Below, piece after piece: positions 50,421-58,413 of a stretch of 64,000 bases of DNA. A model generated the notes under the pieces. It ran no database searches. It saw only the letters and a program-made list of their open reading frames with translations, and was not told where the DNA came from. Numbering within the stretch: the stretch's first letter is position 1; each line of letters begins with the position of its first letter. The position numbers and the translations under genes are program-made. This stretch comes from Streptomyces fumigatiscleroticus (GTDB lineage Bacteria; Actinomycetota; Actinomycetes; Streptomycetales; Streptomycetaceae), in NCBI RefSeq assembly GCF_014647975.1, contig NZ_BMQF01000009.1, positions 124,001-188,000 on the forward strand. The letters run 5' to 3'.

Positions 50421-50458
50421 CCCGAGCCACCCCCTCCCTGCCTCGCCCCCGTCCTCCC

Positions 50459-50488
50459 TTTCTAGGCGCCTGGAGGCCCGGCGCTCAA
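50459..50488 (-). promoter_or_regulatory. promoter of the ferredoxin-reductase-P450 operon
   Basis: On the minus strand TTGAGC (complement of 50483-50488), 18 bases, then TAGAAA (complement of 50459-50464), 39 bases before the ferredoxin start. Confidence 0.6.
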
Positions 50489-50563
50489 GCCGCGGCGGCG
50501 AGCATGGCCGGGAAGGCCGCGTGTTTGTCGGAGCCGGGCGGGTTGGCCGCCCGGGGACGACTG

Positions 50564-50609
50564 CCCCCAGCGCGCCGCGGGGGCGGCCCCCAGCGCGCAG
50601 CGGGGGCGG
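50564..50609. repeat. tandem 23-bp repeat with hairpin potential
   Basis: Two adjacent 23-base copies (50564-50586 and 50587-50609) differ at one base. Each is bounded by a CCCCC run and a GGGGG run and can fold into a hairpin. Confidence 0.6.
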
Positions 50610-50739
50610 CAAGAATGACCGAGCGAGGCCCCGTACGCCTCGACCCGGGTCCCCTACACTGCAAGCGCTGCCGGCCACCGCAACGGGCCGTCGGCCCGGC
50701 CCGGTCGATGCGTTGGTGCCCACGCCCCAGGAGGAGCAC

Positions 50740-51207
50740 ATGGGCGACGTGCGAGTCTCGGTCACTGGTGATTTCCCGCCCGCAACCTTCGTCGACGCCC
50801 TCACGGACTTCGGTCCGGACCGGGCGAGGATCTGGGGCAACAGCAGCTCCGGACAGCTGGTGGTGCACGACAGGGGCGACACCTGGGCGGACGTCACGGA
50901 GGGAAGCAAAGGGGCAGGCATATGGCAGCGTTACCGGTACACGTGGTCGCCTGACGAAGTTCGCCTGGACGTGACCGACAGCAACGCGTTCGGCCGGGGC
51001 AGCTACTGGCTGTACCGGCTGAGCGCCGAGGCGGGCGGCGAACGCACACGGATCGACCTGCACATCCACCGCGTTCCCACGACGACCAAGGGCAAGCTCT
51101 TCGAACCGCTGCTGCGTCTCATCGGGGGCGCCTATTTCGGCCGGGACCTGCGCCGCACCGTTCAGCGCATCGAACGTTTCTCCGCGGGAAAAGACGCGCA
51201 GCCATGA
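50740..51207 (+). CDS. SRPBCC-fold protein
   Basis: A 155-residue protein that looks like an SRPBCC (START/Bet v1-type) ligand-binding protein. It has a first strand VRVSVTGDFPPATFVDALTD, a middle sheet (QRYRYTWSPDEVRLDVTDS near residues 66-84) and a long C-terminal helix after the charged RIDLHIHRVPTTTKG near residues 105-119. It is coupled to the patatin-like gene by an ATGA overlap. It may bind or deliver a lipid-like ligand, but this is inferred from fold and context. Confidence 0.7.
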   Translation: MGDVRVSVTGDFPPATFVDALTDFGPDRARIWGNSSSGQLVVHDRGDTWADVTEGSKGAGIWQRYRYTWSPDEVRLDVTDSNAFGRGSYWLYRLSAEAGGERTRIDLHIHRVPTTTKGKLFEPLLRLIGGAYFGRDLRRTVQRIERFSAGKDAQP

Positions 51208-52061
51208 CCAGCCGGTCCCTGATCCTGGCCGGCGGCGGTCTGAAGATCGCCTACCAGGCGGGCGTGCTGCAAGTCTGGCTGGACGAGGCCGGCGTGGAGT
51301 TCGACCATGCCGACGGGGTCAGTGCCGCCACCTTCAACGTCGCCATGTGGTGCCAAGGCATGTCGGGCCGCCGGATCGCCGACAACTGGCGCGACTTCCG
51401 CCCCCTACGGGGCATCTCGCCGAACGTCAGGGAGATTCCCCGGCTGCCGCTGGGATCCGCCTCCTCGTTGCTCACCTACCAGCGCATCCGCCGCAACGTC
51501 TTCCCCCAGTGGTCACTGGACTGGAACGCGATCCGCGCGACGCCCCGGCACGCCAGTTTCAACGTCTACAACTTCACCACTCAGCAACTGGAGGTGCTCC
51601 CGCCGGCCGCGATGAGCGAGGACCTGCTCGTCGCCACGGGATCACTGCCGATCTGGTTCCCCCCGGTGACCGTCGACGGGCAGGTCTACGTGGACGCCGT
51701 GCACGCCACCGGCGCCAACCTGCGGTACGCCGTCGACCACGGCGCCGACGAGCTCTGGATCATCTGGACGACGAGCACGGCCGGCCGCTGGAAGAACGGC
51801 TTCGTGGGCGAGTACTTCAACATCTTCGAGGAGGCGACCAACAGCCGGCTGCGCGCCGACCTCGCGGACATCGAGCGCAGCAACGCCCGTCTCGCACGGG
51901 GCGAGGACGGGTCCTACGGGCGGCACATCCGGGTCCGTATGCTCCAGGCCGAGGTGCCGCTGCACTACCTGCTGAACTTCCGCCACCGCCGCTTCGTCGA
52001 AGCGGTGGAGACGGGCGTCCGCGACGCCCGCACCTGGTGCTCCGCCCAAGGGCTGCTGTAA
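51204..52061 (+). CDS. patatin-like phospholipase family protein with altered motifs
   Basis: A 285-residue patatin-like protein. The oxyanion-hole Gly motif is clear (GGGLKIAYQAGVLQ near residues 10-23). The nucleophile elbow, normally Gly-x-Ser-x-Gly, reads GVSAAT near residues 38-43, so the last Gly is Ala. The dyad, normally Asp-Gly, reads VYVDAVHATGANL near residues 159-171. The Ser and Asp are kept, so activity is possible but not assured. Translationally coupled to the SRPBCC gene. Confidence 0.75.
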   Translation: MTSRSLILAGGGLKIAYQAGVLQVWLDEAGVEFDHADGVSAATFNVAMWCQGMSGRRIADNWRDFRPLRGISPNVREIPRLPLGSASSLLTYQRIRRNVFPQWSLDWNAIRATPRHASFNVYNFTTQQLEVLPPAAMSEDLLVATGSLPIWFPPVTVDGQVYVDAVHATGANLRYAVDHGADELWIIWTTSTAGRWKNGFVGEYFNIFEEATNSRLRADLADIERSNARLARGEDGSYGRHIRVRMLQAEVPLHYLLNFRHRRFVEAVETGVRDARTWCSAQGLL

Positions 52062-52162
52062 GGGCCCTAGGTCGCTGTGAGGACCCGCCCCGGCCGGCTG
52101 ACCGGGGCGGGCCGGGGCAGACCGGACCGGGGCACACCGAAGGGAACTGAACCACCGCTGAA

Positions 52163-53251
52163 CTACCGGCGGTCCAGTGCCGCCAGTGCCCGCCGCCGTT
52201 CCTCCTCCAGGCCGGCGGCGAGCCGGTCGGCGCGTTCCCTCTGCCCGCAGGCGCCGAGGACGGCGACGAGCAGCCGGCCGGTGGCGCCGTGCGGGCGGGC
52301 GTGGTAGTCGCCCTCGGCCAGCCGCAGCGCCTCCGCCAGGTCGGCCGGGGTACCCGCGGTGAGGTGCAGTTCCACATGGTGGTGTGCGTAGCGCCAAGGC
52401 CAGCGCCGGGCGGCCGCACGGTAGCCGCGGAGCGCGGCGTCGCGGTGCCGGGCGGCACTCTCCCGGTCTCCGGCCGCGGCGCGGACATCGGCCAGCAGGT
52501 GTTCGTGGTCGGGCCGGCCCGTATGGGCGACGAGCGCTTCGGCGAGCGCCGCGGCGCCGGCGAGGTCGCCGTCCTCGAGTCCGCACCGGGCGCACTCGGC
52601 CGCGACCCGCCAGTCGAACGAGGCGTCCCGTGCGCGCCGCAGGTGTGCCCAGGCGCCCACCGGATCGCCGGCACGCCGTGACAGCCGCGCCCGGCGCACC
52701 TCCACCCAGGCCAGGGCCGGCAGCTGTTTGGCGTCGAGGTCGTACTCCGCGCTCCGGTACAGCTCGTCGGCGGTCCGGAGGTCACCGAGCTCCTCGTACA
52801 CGGCTGCGAGCCCGGCGAGGTGCTGCCACGAGCGCTCGTCGGTGAGAAGCGTCCGCAGGAGTTCCGCGGCGGCCACGGCTTCGCCCCGTTGCAGCAGGAT
52901 GGTGGCGCGCATCTCCCGCACGCTCGTCGAGGTCGCCCCGAAGCGGCACCGGTCGAGCAGTTCCGCGGCGGTTCGGACATCGTGTCCGTCGAGGTGGATG
53001 CGGGCCAGCGCGGTGAGCAGGTCGTCGGAGACCAGGCCCCGGCCGAGAGCCGCCTCGGCGGCGTCCTGGGCCGCGCGGACGTCGTCGTCCCGACCGGACA
53101 ACGCCGCCCGCTCGTAGCTCAGCAGCACCGTCCGGACGGCCGCGTCGGTGGGCGTCAGACCGGCCGTCCGGTGGCGCACCGCGTCGAGCAGCGCCTCCAC
53201 ACGCTCGACGCGTTCCCGGGTCGCCGCCGACAGGTCGACGACACCGGTCAC
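52163..53251 (-). CDS. TPR-repeat protein coupled to the DUF4331 gene
   Basis: About 362 residues of tetratricopeptide-like helical pairs, for example YEELGDLRTADELYRSAEYD near residues 153-172 and a Gly-Asp-Pro turn near residue 190. No catalytic motif, signal or membrane segment was seen. The GTG start shares four bases with the DUF4331 stop, so the two are made together; it may be a scaffold or chaperone for that product. Confidence 0.7.
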   Translation of the reverse strand: MTGVVDLSAATRERVERVEALLDAVRHRTAGLTPTDAAVRTVLLSYERAALSGRDDDVRAAQDAAEAALGRGLVSDDLLTALARIHLDGHDVRTAAELLDRCRFGATSTSVREMRATILLQRGEAVAAAELLRTLLTDERSWQHLAGLAAVYEELGDLRTADELYRSAEYDLDAKQLPALAWVEVRRARLSRRAGDPVGAWAHLRRARDASFDWRVAAECARCGLEDGDLAGAAALAEALVAHTGRPDHEHLLADVRAAAGDRESAARHRDAALRGYRAAARRWPWRYAHHHVELHLTAGTPADLAEALRLAEGDYHARPHGATGRLLVAVLGACGQRERADRLAAGLEEERRRALAALDRR

Positions 53252-54810
53252 CACGGCGGAGCCAGATACGGGAAGTCGGTGAGGAACTCCTTGTCGTTGC
53301 GGAGCGGGTTGGGCGGCGTCTTGGGAACCACCGGTGCGGAGTCCCACAGCGACTGGTCGTTGAGGGTCTCGATGTGACACGGACCGCCGGCGACACGGGC
53401 CTCCATGTCGAGGAAGATCGAGAGGAACCGCGTCGCCACCTGGTCCTCGAGCCGACGGCCGAACGGCCAGGTCCCGGTGGTGTCCATGTCGATGGCGCAC
53501 ACGTTCGGGATGAAGATCTCCACGGGCCGCCGCAACGGGATGTCCAGCTTGTGGGGGTTCCAGCTGTCGTCGGGCATCCGCAGCTCCTGGAAGATCAGCT
53601 TGCGGACCCGGGGGAACGCGCTGCTCACACTGCGGTACACCTTGTGCACCGAGACCGGCGCGTTGTCGTGGTCGAAGGAGGAGGGCAGGCCGAGCGCCGT
53701 GATGGAGGGCCCGAATCCCCAGCCGAGGTGGGCCAGGCGCTTGATGAAGTGCGGGGCGAGCATGAAGTTCGCGCCTCCGACCTGGCGGCTGTCCTCCCGC
53801 TCGTTGAGCGCGGCATCGGCGAACGGCTGCGCCGTCGTGTCCACCCGCTTGTAGTGGCGCAGCTGGGGGTCGCGCTCGGCCTCGCCGAGGGCCGCCAGGG
53901 GCTGCTCGGTCCACAGCGGGTCGTCGGGTACGAGCGGAACCTTGCCGACCGCCCTGCGCACCCAGCTCTCCGCCCACACGTCCACCACACGGTCCTGGTC
54001 GGGATCGTGGGTCAGGTAGCCGAGGGGTATCTCCAGCACGACGCAGTTGACGTTCTTACCGGCCTGGGCGTCCTTTCCGCTGTAGACCAGGCGGTAGTTG
54101 CCGTCGGCGTCCTTGGCGAAGCGGTCACCGGTCCAGGTCATCGGCTCCGAGGGCAGGTCGCGCTTCTCGCTGTGCCCCCACTCGGGCTGCGCCGGGTCGT
54201 AGTTGAAGTACGTGTTGCCCTCGAGCTCCAGCAGCGTCTTCGGGATGGGCACCTCACGCAGCTCGGCGGGCGAGTCGTGCGGGACGTGGTAGTACTGCGG
54301 CGCGTAGTTGATCGAGCGGAAGAAGCCGGGGAGGTCGTTGAAGAACGCGTCGTCCCGGCCGCCGACGTAGACCCGGATCGTCTCCCCGTCCGGCGTGCGA
54401 AGGGAGGAGACCGTGTTGGTGCGGACGGTTTCGGACAGGTCCCCGCCGGCGAACCCGGTCAGCGTCAGATGCGCCGTCTGCTGGTTGTCCACCCATGCGC
54501 GGATGTCACCGGTCTGCTGGGGGCTGGTGAGACGCCGGCGGACGCCGTCGACGTAGCGGATCATCCCGTCGAGGTCGAATCCGTGCGGCCAACTGCCCGC
54601 CCGCCGGCGGGGGCGGACCACCATCCGGTACAACAGGTCGGGATCGAGCTCGCCGGCCTGGGGCACGCTGGCGAAGGTGGAGGCGACGACGACCGTCTCG
54701 TGCGCAGGATCCGGGCCCGGGAAGCCGAACATGTCGTAGAGGTCGGCCGGACTGGGATCGATGTCCGCGAAGATCGAGTTCACAGAGTTGGGATCGTTGT
54801 GGTCGGCCAT
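53248..54810 (-). CDS. DUF4331 family protein
   Basis: A 520-residue protein of the DUF4331 family (large beta-rich proteins, function unknown). The N-terminus reads DHNDPNSVNSIFADIDPSPA and then DLYDMFGFPGPD near residues 4-34, the hallmark of the family. GRDDAFFNDLPGFFRSINY near residues 151-169 and DVWAESWVRRA near residues 281-291 follow. No signal peptide is visible although many members are exported. The ATG at 54810 is preferred over an upstream one because the family pattern begins there. Confidence 0.8.
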   Translation of the reverse strand: MADHNDPNSVNSIFADIDPSPADLYDMFGFPGPDPAHETVVVASTFASVPQAGELDPDLLYRMVVRPRRRAGSWPHGFDLDGMIRYVDGVRRRLTSPQQTGDIRAWVDNQQTAHLTLTGFAGGDLSETVRTNTVSSLRTPDGETIRVYVGGRDDAFFNDLPGFFRSINYAPQYYHVPHDSPAELREVPIPKTLLELEGNTYFNYDPAQPEWGHSEKRDLPSEPMTWTGDRFAKDADGNYRLVYSGKDAQAGKNVNCVVLEIPLGYLTHDPDQDRVVDVWAESWVRRAVGKVPLVPDDPLWTEQPLAALGEAERDPQLRHYKRVDTTAQPFADAALNEREDSRQVGGANFMLAPHFIKRLAHLGWGFGPSITALGLPSSFDHDNAPVSVHKVYRSVSSAFPRVRKLIFQELRMPDDSWNPHKLDIPLRRPVEIFIPNVCAIDMDTTGTWPFGRRLEDQVATRFLSIFLDMEARVAGGPCHIETLNDQSLWDSAPVVPKTPPNPLRNDKEFLTDFPYLAPPW

Positions 54811-55070
54811 GTCTCTCAGCGTGGCAGGTCGCCATTCACACTGCATGACGCTTTTTGGACTCTTCACCTCTTCTGGTCCGTTTCCAGCCGGTTCATAACG
54901 GACCGCTCGTGCGGCGGAGCCCCGATCCGGACGACGGACGGCGCCTGCTGATCGCGAGTCGGGCCGACCGCGCCTGAGTACACGTACTCAGACATGTCAC
55001 GTCGCCCGGCCCAGGCGCGGCCGGTGTGTGTTCCCCACGATGGAGTGCGCCGACGTCGAGAGAGGTGCTC
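54811..55070. other. intergenic region with an 18-bp palindrome
   Basis: A gene-free divergent region between DUF4331 and the acetyltransferase-aminotransferase fusion. CTGAGTAC-AC-GTACTCAG (54974-54991) is a perfect 8-2-8 inverted repeat, 80 bases before the fusion gene, and is a likely operator. No regulator gene is adjacent. Confidence 0.6.
54974..54991. promoter_or_regulatory. operator-like palindrome (8-2-8)
   Basis: CTGAGTAC and GTACTCAG flank two bases; it is the only strong inverted repeat in the 260-base gap. Confidence 0.6.
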
Positions 55071-56807
55071 ATGGGCCAGGACCTGCTGCAACTGCGCACT
55101 GCCACCCCGGAGGACCGTGAGTGGATCCACGGACTGCGTCACCGGGTGTACGCACAGGAGCTGCGCCAGCACACGCCGGTTCCGGCCGGGCGGCTCCGCG
55201 ACGCGCTGGACGGCGACAACGTCTATCTGGTCGCGGCGAGAGACGCGGCCCGGATCGGCTTCGTCAGTCTCACTCCGCCCTGGTCGGGGCGGTACGCGCT
55301 GGAGAAGTACCTGAGCCGTGACGAGCTGCCGCTGCTGTGCGAGGACGATCCGTTCGAGGTGCGCATCCTCACCGTCGAGCCGCGCTGGCGGGCCACTGCG
55401 GCGGCATCGGCGCTGATGTATGCGGCGCTGCGCTGGATCGCCGCCCGGGGCGGCCGCCGGGTGGTGGCGATGGGCCGTATCGAGTTGCTCGACATGTACC
55501 GGGCCGTCGGGCTGCGCCCGGTCGGCCGAACCGTCCACAGCGGCGCGGTGACGTTCGAGGTGCTGACCGGTGAGGTGGCCGAGCTGACGAAGCTCGCGAG
55601 GGACCGATACGACACGCTGGTGCAGCGTCTGCGGGCCCAGGTGGACTGGCGTCTTGACGTACCGTTCGCACCCCGTCCGGACGGCTGCGAGCACGGCGGA
55701 GCCTCGTTCACCGCCATCGGCACGGACTTCCGTGACCTGGACCGGCGTCATCACGTGGTCACGGCCGACGTGCTGGACGCCTGGTTCCCGCCGGCCCCCG
55801 GGGCACGCCGGATGCTCGCGGAGGACCCGGGCTGGGCCGCGCGGGCCTCGCCGCCGGCCGGTGCCGAGGGCCTGCTGGCCGCCGTCGCCGCGGCCCGGGC
55901 GCTGCCGGTGGAGACGCTCGCGGTCGGCGCCGGCTCCTCCGACCTGATCTTCAGGGCGTTCGGCCGGTGGCTGACCCCGCAGAGCAGGGTGCTTCTGATG
56001 GACCCGGGCTACGGCGAGTACGCCCACGTCACGGAGCGGGTGATCGGATGCCGGGCGGACCGGTTCCGGCTGCGCCGCGAGGAGGGCTGGCGGATCGATC
56101 CGGCCCGGCTGTCCGCCGCCGTGGAAGCCGGCCCCTACGACCTCGTGGTCGTGGTCAACCCCAACAACCCGACCGGACGCCACCTGCCGGCCGCCCAGCT
56201 GCGCGCGCTGATCGCCGCCGCGCCGGCCCGGACCCGCTGGTGGATCGACGAGGCATATCTGGGCTATGTCGACCCGGCCGAGTCGCTCGCCGGCCTCGCC
56301 GCGACGGACCCGCGGGTGGTGGTGTGCACCTCACTGTCCAAGATGTACGCGCTCTCCGGTATGCGAGCCGCGTACCTGGTGGCCGAGCCGTCCACCGCCG
56401 CGCTGCTGCGCCGATGGACGCCGCCGTGGCAGGTCGGCCTCCCGGCGCAGCTGGCCGCGGTGGCAGCCCTGCGCGCCCCGGCCTACTACGGCGACTGCTG
56501 GCTGCGCACCCACGCCCTGCGCCGGCGACTGGCCTCCGATCTGGCCGGGTCGGACGAGAACGTGGTGGTCGAGGAGGCCGTGGCGAACTTCCTCACCGTG
56601 ACCCTGCCGTCCGGCGGGCCCAGCGCCGCCCAACTGGTGAACGAGTGCCGCCGCCATGATGTGTACCTGCGCGACCTGTCACCGTTGTCGTCGCAGTACC
56701 AGGGACGCACCGTGCGCATCGCGGTCAAGGACACCGCCGAGAACACACGTATCGTGGCCGCCTTCCGGGCCGCTCTGCACGAGCTGCGGCCCGCTTCGGG
56801 TTCTTGA
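55071..56807 (+). CDS. fusion of a GNAT acetyltransferase and a class I/II aminotransferase
   Basis: A 578-residue two-domain protein. Residues 1-190 are GNAT-like (EVRILTVEPRWRATAAASALMY near residues 101-122 is the acetyl-CoA region). Residues 220-575 are a PLP-dependent fold-type I aminotransferase of the HisC-like kind, with NPNNPTGR near residues 363-370, WIDEAYLGYVD near residues 389-399, the Schiff-base Lys in TSLSKMYALSGMRAAYLV near residues 422-439, and a C-terminal Arg in RTVRIAVKD. It would transaminate and acylate one metabolite. The ATG at 55071 has GAGAGG. It is monocistronic with an 18-bp palindrome upstream. Confidence 0.85.
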   Translation: MGQDLLQLRTATPEDREWIHGLRHRVYAQELRQHTPVPAGRLRDALDGDNVYLVAARDAARIGFVSLTPPWSGRYALEKYLSRDELPLLCEDDPFEVRILTVEPRWRATAAASALMYAALRWIAARGGRRVVAMGRIELLDMYRAVGLRPVGRTVHSGAVTFEVLTGEVAELTKLARDRYDTLVQRLRAQVDWRLDVPFAPRPDGCEHGGASFTAIGTDFRDLDRRHHVVTADVLDAWFPPAPGARRMLAEDPGWAARASPPAGAEGLLAAVAAARALPVETLAVGAGSSDLIFRAFGRWLTPQSRVLLMDPGYGEYAHVTERVIGCRADRFRLRREEGWRIDPARLSAAVEAGPYDLVVVVNPNNPTGRHLPAAQLRALIAAAPARTRWWIDEAYLGYVDPAESLAGLAATDPRVVVCTSLSKMYALSGMRAAYLVAEPSTAALLRRWTPPWQVGLPAQLAAVAALRAPAYYGDCWLRTHALRRRLASDLAGSDENVVVEEAVANFLTVTLPSGGPSAAQLVNECRRHDVYLRDLSPLSSQYQGRTVRIAVKDTAENTRIVAAFRAALHELRPASGS

Positions 56808-56898
56808 CGCACATGACCCGCGATGACTGCTGCCGCGCGAGGGCCGTCCGCCGTCCCGCTCCGGGCCGGGCCATGTCTCACAGGACCGCCACCCGCCG

Positions 56899-57363
56899 TC
56901 AGGAACCGGCGGTCGCCACATGGCGGGCCACCTCGGTGGCCAGGCGTCGCATCACCGTGCGGTTGGCACGCCGCATCGTGGCCCGGACGGCGGGCGCCAG
57001 CAGCCGGTCGGCGACAGGGGCGCGCACCCAGGCGTAGGTGAACGAGACGCGGCTGCCACCGGCCGGCAGCCATTCGATGGTGTAGGTGCCGTGGGCCAGG
57101 CGCCGGCCGGCCGCGCTGACGTTGCGTTCGACGATGCGCCGTGGCGCTTCGGCCTCGACCACCTCGATGGTGACCTCGGTCTTCGTGCCGCCCAGCGAGG
57201 CGACGACCGTGGCGCCGGATCCGATGCCGCGGCCGGGACCGCTGTAACGCCAGCCGGTCAGGTAGTGGTCGGTGAATCGCTCGTGGTGAGCCATGACATC
57301 GAGGAAGTCGTAGACCTGCTCCGGCGTCTGCGGTACGTCGATCGACACGGTGACAGACTTCAT
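56899..57363 (-). CDS. SRPBCC family protein (polyketide cyclase-like)
   Basis: A 154-residue START-fold protein. The family start SVTVSIDVPQTPEQVYDFLDVMAHHERF is near residues 3-30 in outline, with an AHGTYTIEWLPAGGSRVSF region near residues 94-112. It likely binds a hydrophobic ligand. The ATG at 57363 lies seven bases after TACCGT (complement of 57371-57376), so the message is likely leaderless. The start codon overlaps the first of two operators shared with the divergent TetR gene. Confidence 0.82.
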   Translation of the reverse strand: MKSVTVSIDVPQTPEQVYDFLDVMAHHERFTDHYLTGWRYSGPGRGIGSGATVVASLGGTKTEVTIEVVEAEAPRRIVERNVSAAGRRLAHGTYTIEWLPAGGSRVSFTYAWVRAPVADRLLAPAVRATMRRANRTVMRRLATEVARHVATAGS

Positions 57364-57401
57364 GTACCACACGGTACATGGGGCCTGTACCGATTGGTAC
57401 A
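57363..57401. promoter_or_regulatory. double TetR operator
   Basis: TGTACC-N4-GGTACA occurs at 57363-57378 and again at 57386-57401, both perfect, 23 bases centre to centre. They overlap the -10 regions of both divergent genes, so bound repressor would silence both. Confidence 0.82.
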
Positions 57402-57409
57402 GTCACGAC

Positions 57410-58018
57410 GTGGTGACCACGGACGACTTGCCGCCCGGGGACGGGTCGGCCCACGACGCGCACGGCGACCGGCGCGCCCGACTGGTGGACGCGGCCGTCG
57501 ACCATGTCGCGGCGCACGGCATCGCGGACCTGAGCCTGCGCCGCCTGGGCGCCGCGATCGGCGTCAGCCACCGCATGCTGATCCACTACTTCGGCTCCAA
57601 GGAACAGCTGCTCGTCGAGATCGTCCGGACGTCGGAGCGGCGCCAGCGCGATCTGCTGTCCCGGCTCCGGCAGGAGCCCGGTCTCTCGCCCGCCGATGTC
57701 GCGCGGTCGCTGTGGCAGCGGCTGACGGACCCCGGGCTGGCCGGTCAGGAGCGGCTCTTCTTCGAACTCTGCGGGCACGCGCTGCGGGGCCGTCCCGAGG
57801 CCGTCCCGGTCCTGGACGGGCTCGTGACGGACTGGCTGGAGCCGCTCGTGGACGCCGAGACGGCCGCAGGGGCGGACCCGGTCACGGCCCGGAACCGTGC
57901 CAGACTCGGGCTCGCCACCGTCCGCGGTCTGCTGCTCGACCTGCTCGCCACCGGCGACCGCGCCGGCGTCGACGCGGCGATGGAGGAGTTCCTCAGGCTG
58001 TACTACGGCGCGCAGTGA
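57410..58018 (+). CDS. TetR family transcriptional regulator
   Basis: A 202-residue TetR repressor. The HTH is near residues 40-62 (LSLRRLGAAIGVSHRMLIHYF). The C-domain includes LFFELCGHALRGRPEAVPVL near residues 117-136. Starts at tandem GTG codons (57410 or 57413), 6 or 9 bases after TACAGT (57398-57403), so it is probably leaderless. The two perfect operators at 57363-57401 imply auto-repression and repression of the SRPBCC gene. Confidence 0.85.
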   Translation: MVTTDDLPPGDGSAHDAHGDRRARLVDAAVDHVAAHGIADLSLRRLGAAIGVSHRMLIHYFGSKEQLLVEIVRTSERRQRDLLSRLRQEPGLSPADVARSLWQRLTDPGLAGQERLFFELCGHALRGRPEAVPVLDGLVTDWLEPLVDAETAAGADPVTARNRARLGLATVRGLLLDLLATGDRAGVDAAMEEFLRLYYGAQ

Positions 58019-58048
58019 CCCAGCCGCCGAGCACACCGAGCGGCTGGG
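58019..58048 (+). terminator. hairpin at the end of the TetR gene
   Basis: A perfect 9-bp stem (58019-58027 with 58040-58048) begins right after the TGA. Confidence 0.55.
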
Positions 58049-58264
58049 CCGGACGACGTACCACCGTTGTGACGACGGTCGCCGAAGCAGACGTGCGCTC
58101 CGATCTGTGACACGTGGCGCATGCCCCGACGTCGGTCACCCGAGCACAGGTGCGCCGACTGGGCTGGGCCGCATTCTCCTGTGCGCCGAGGCGGCTGCCG
58201 CTCGCCGCCCGGAAGAGCGACCGGGCCCGACGAGCCCTGTACCGCCGGTCAGCGGGCCCGACGA

Positions 58265-58290
58265 GGCACCCCACGTCACCACGGGGTGCC
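58265..58290 (-). terminator. hairpin downstream of the vWA gene
   Basis: GGCACCCC (58265-58272) and GGGGTGCC (58283-58290) form a perfect 8-bp stem about 125 bases after the minus-strand vWA stop. Confidence 0.45.
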
Positions 58291-58413
58291 CGACGGGCGC
58301 GCGATGCCGGCGGTTCGGCGTGGGCCGCGCGCCTTCGTCCCGTCGCCGGCCGCCCTGCCGGTGGGTGCCGGGCAGGGCGTGGCATCCGGGACCCGACGGG
58401 CGGGTGCAGGGTG

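Larger units (their letters stand above)
50421..50739. other. divergent intergenic region
   Basis: No gene is supported here. The region holds the ferredoxin-operon promoter (50459-50488), a tandem 23-base repeat (50564-50609) and the leader of the SRPBCC gene with its AGGAGG site. Confidence 0.5.
58019..58413. other. 395-base region without a supported gene
   Basis: It holds the TetR terminator (58019-58048) and a second hairpin (58265-58290). Frames open in this stretch are Arg/Pro/Ala-rich on both strands with no family resemblance, so none is called. Confidence 0.5.

Noticed and set aside
58019..58413. A small gene on either strand
   Set aside because: Open frames have shadow-like composition and no ribosome site or family resemblance.
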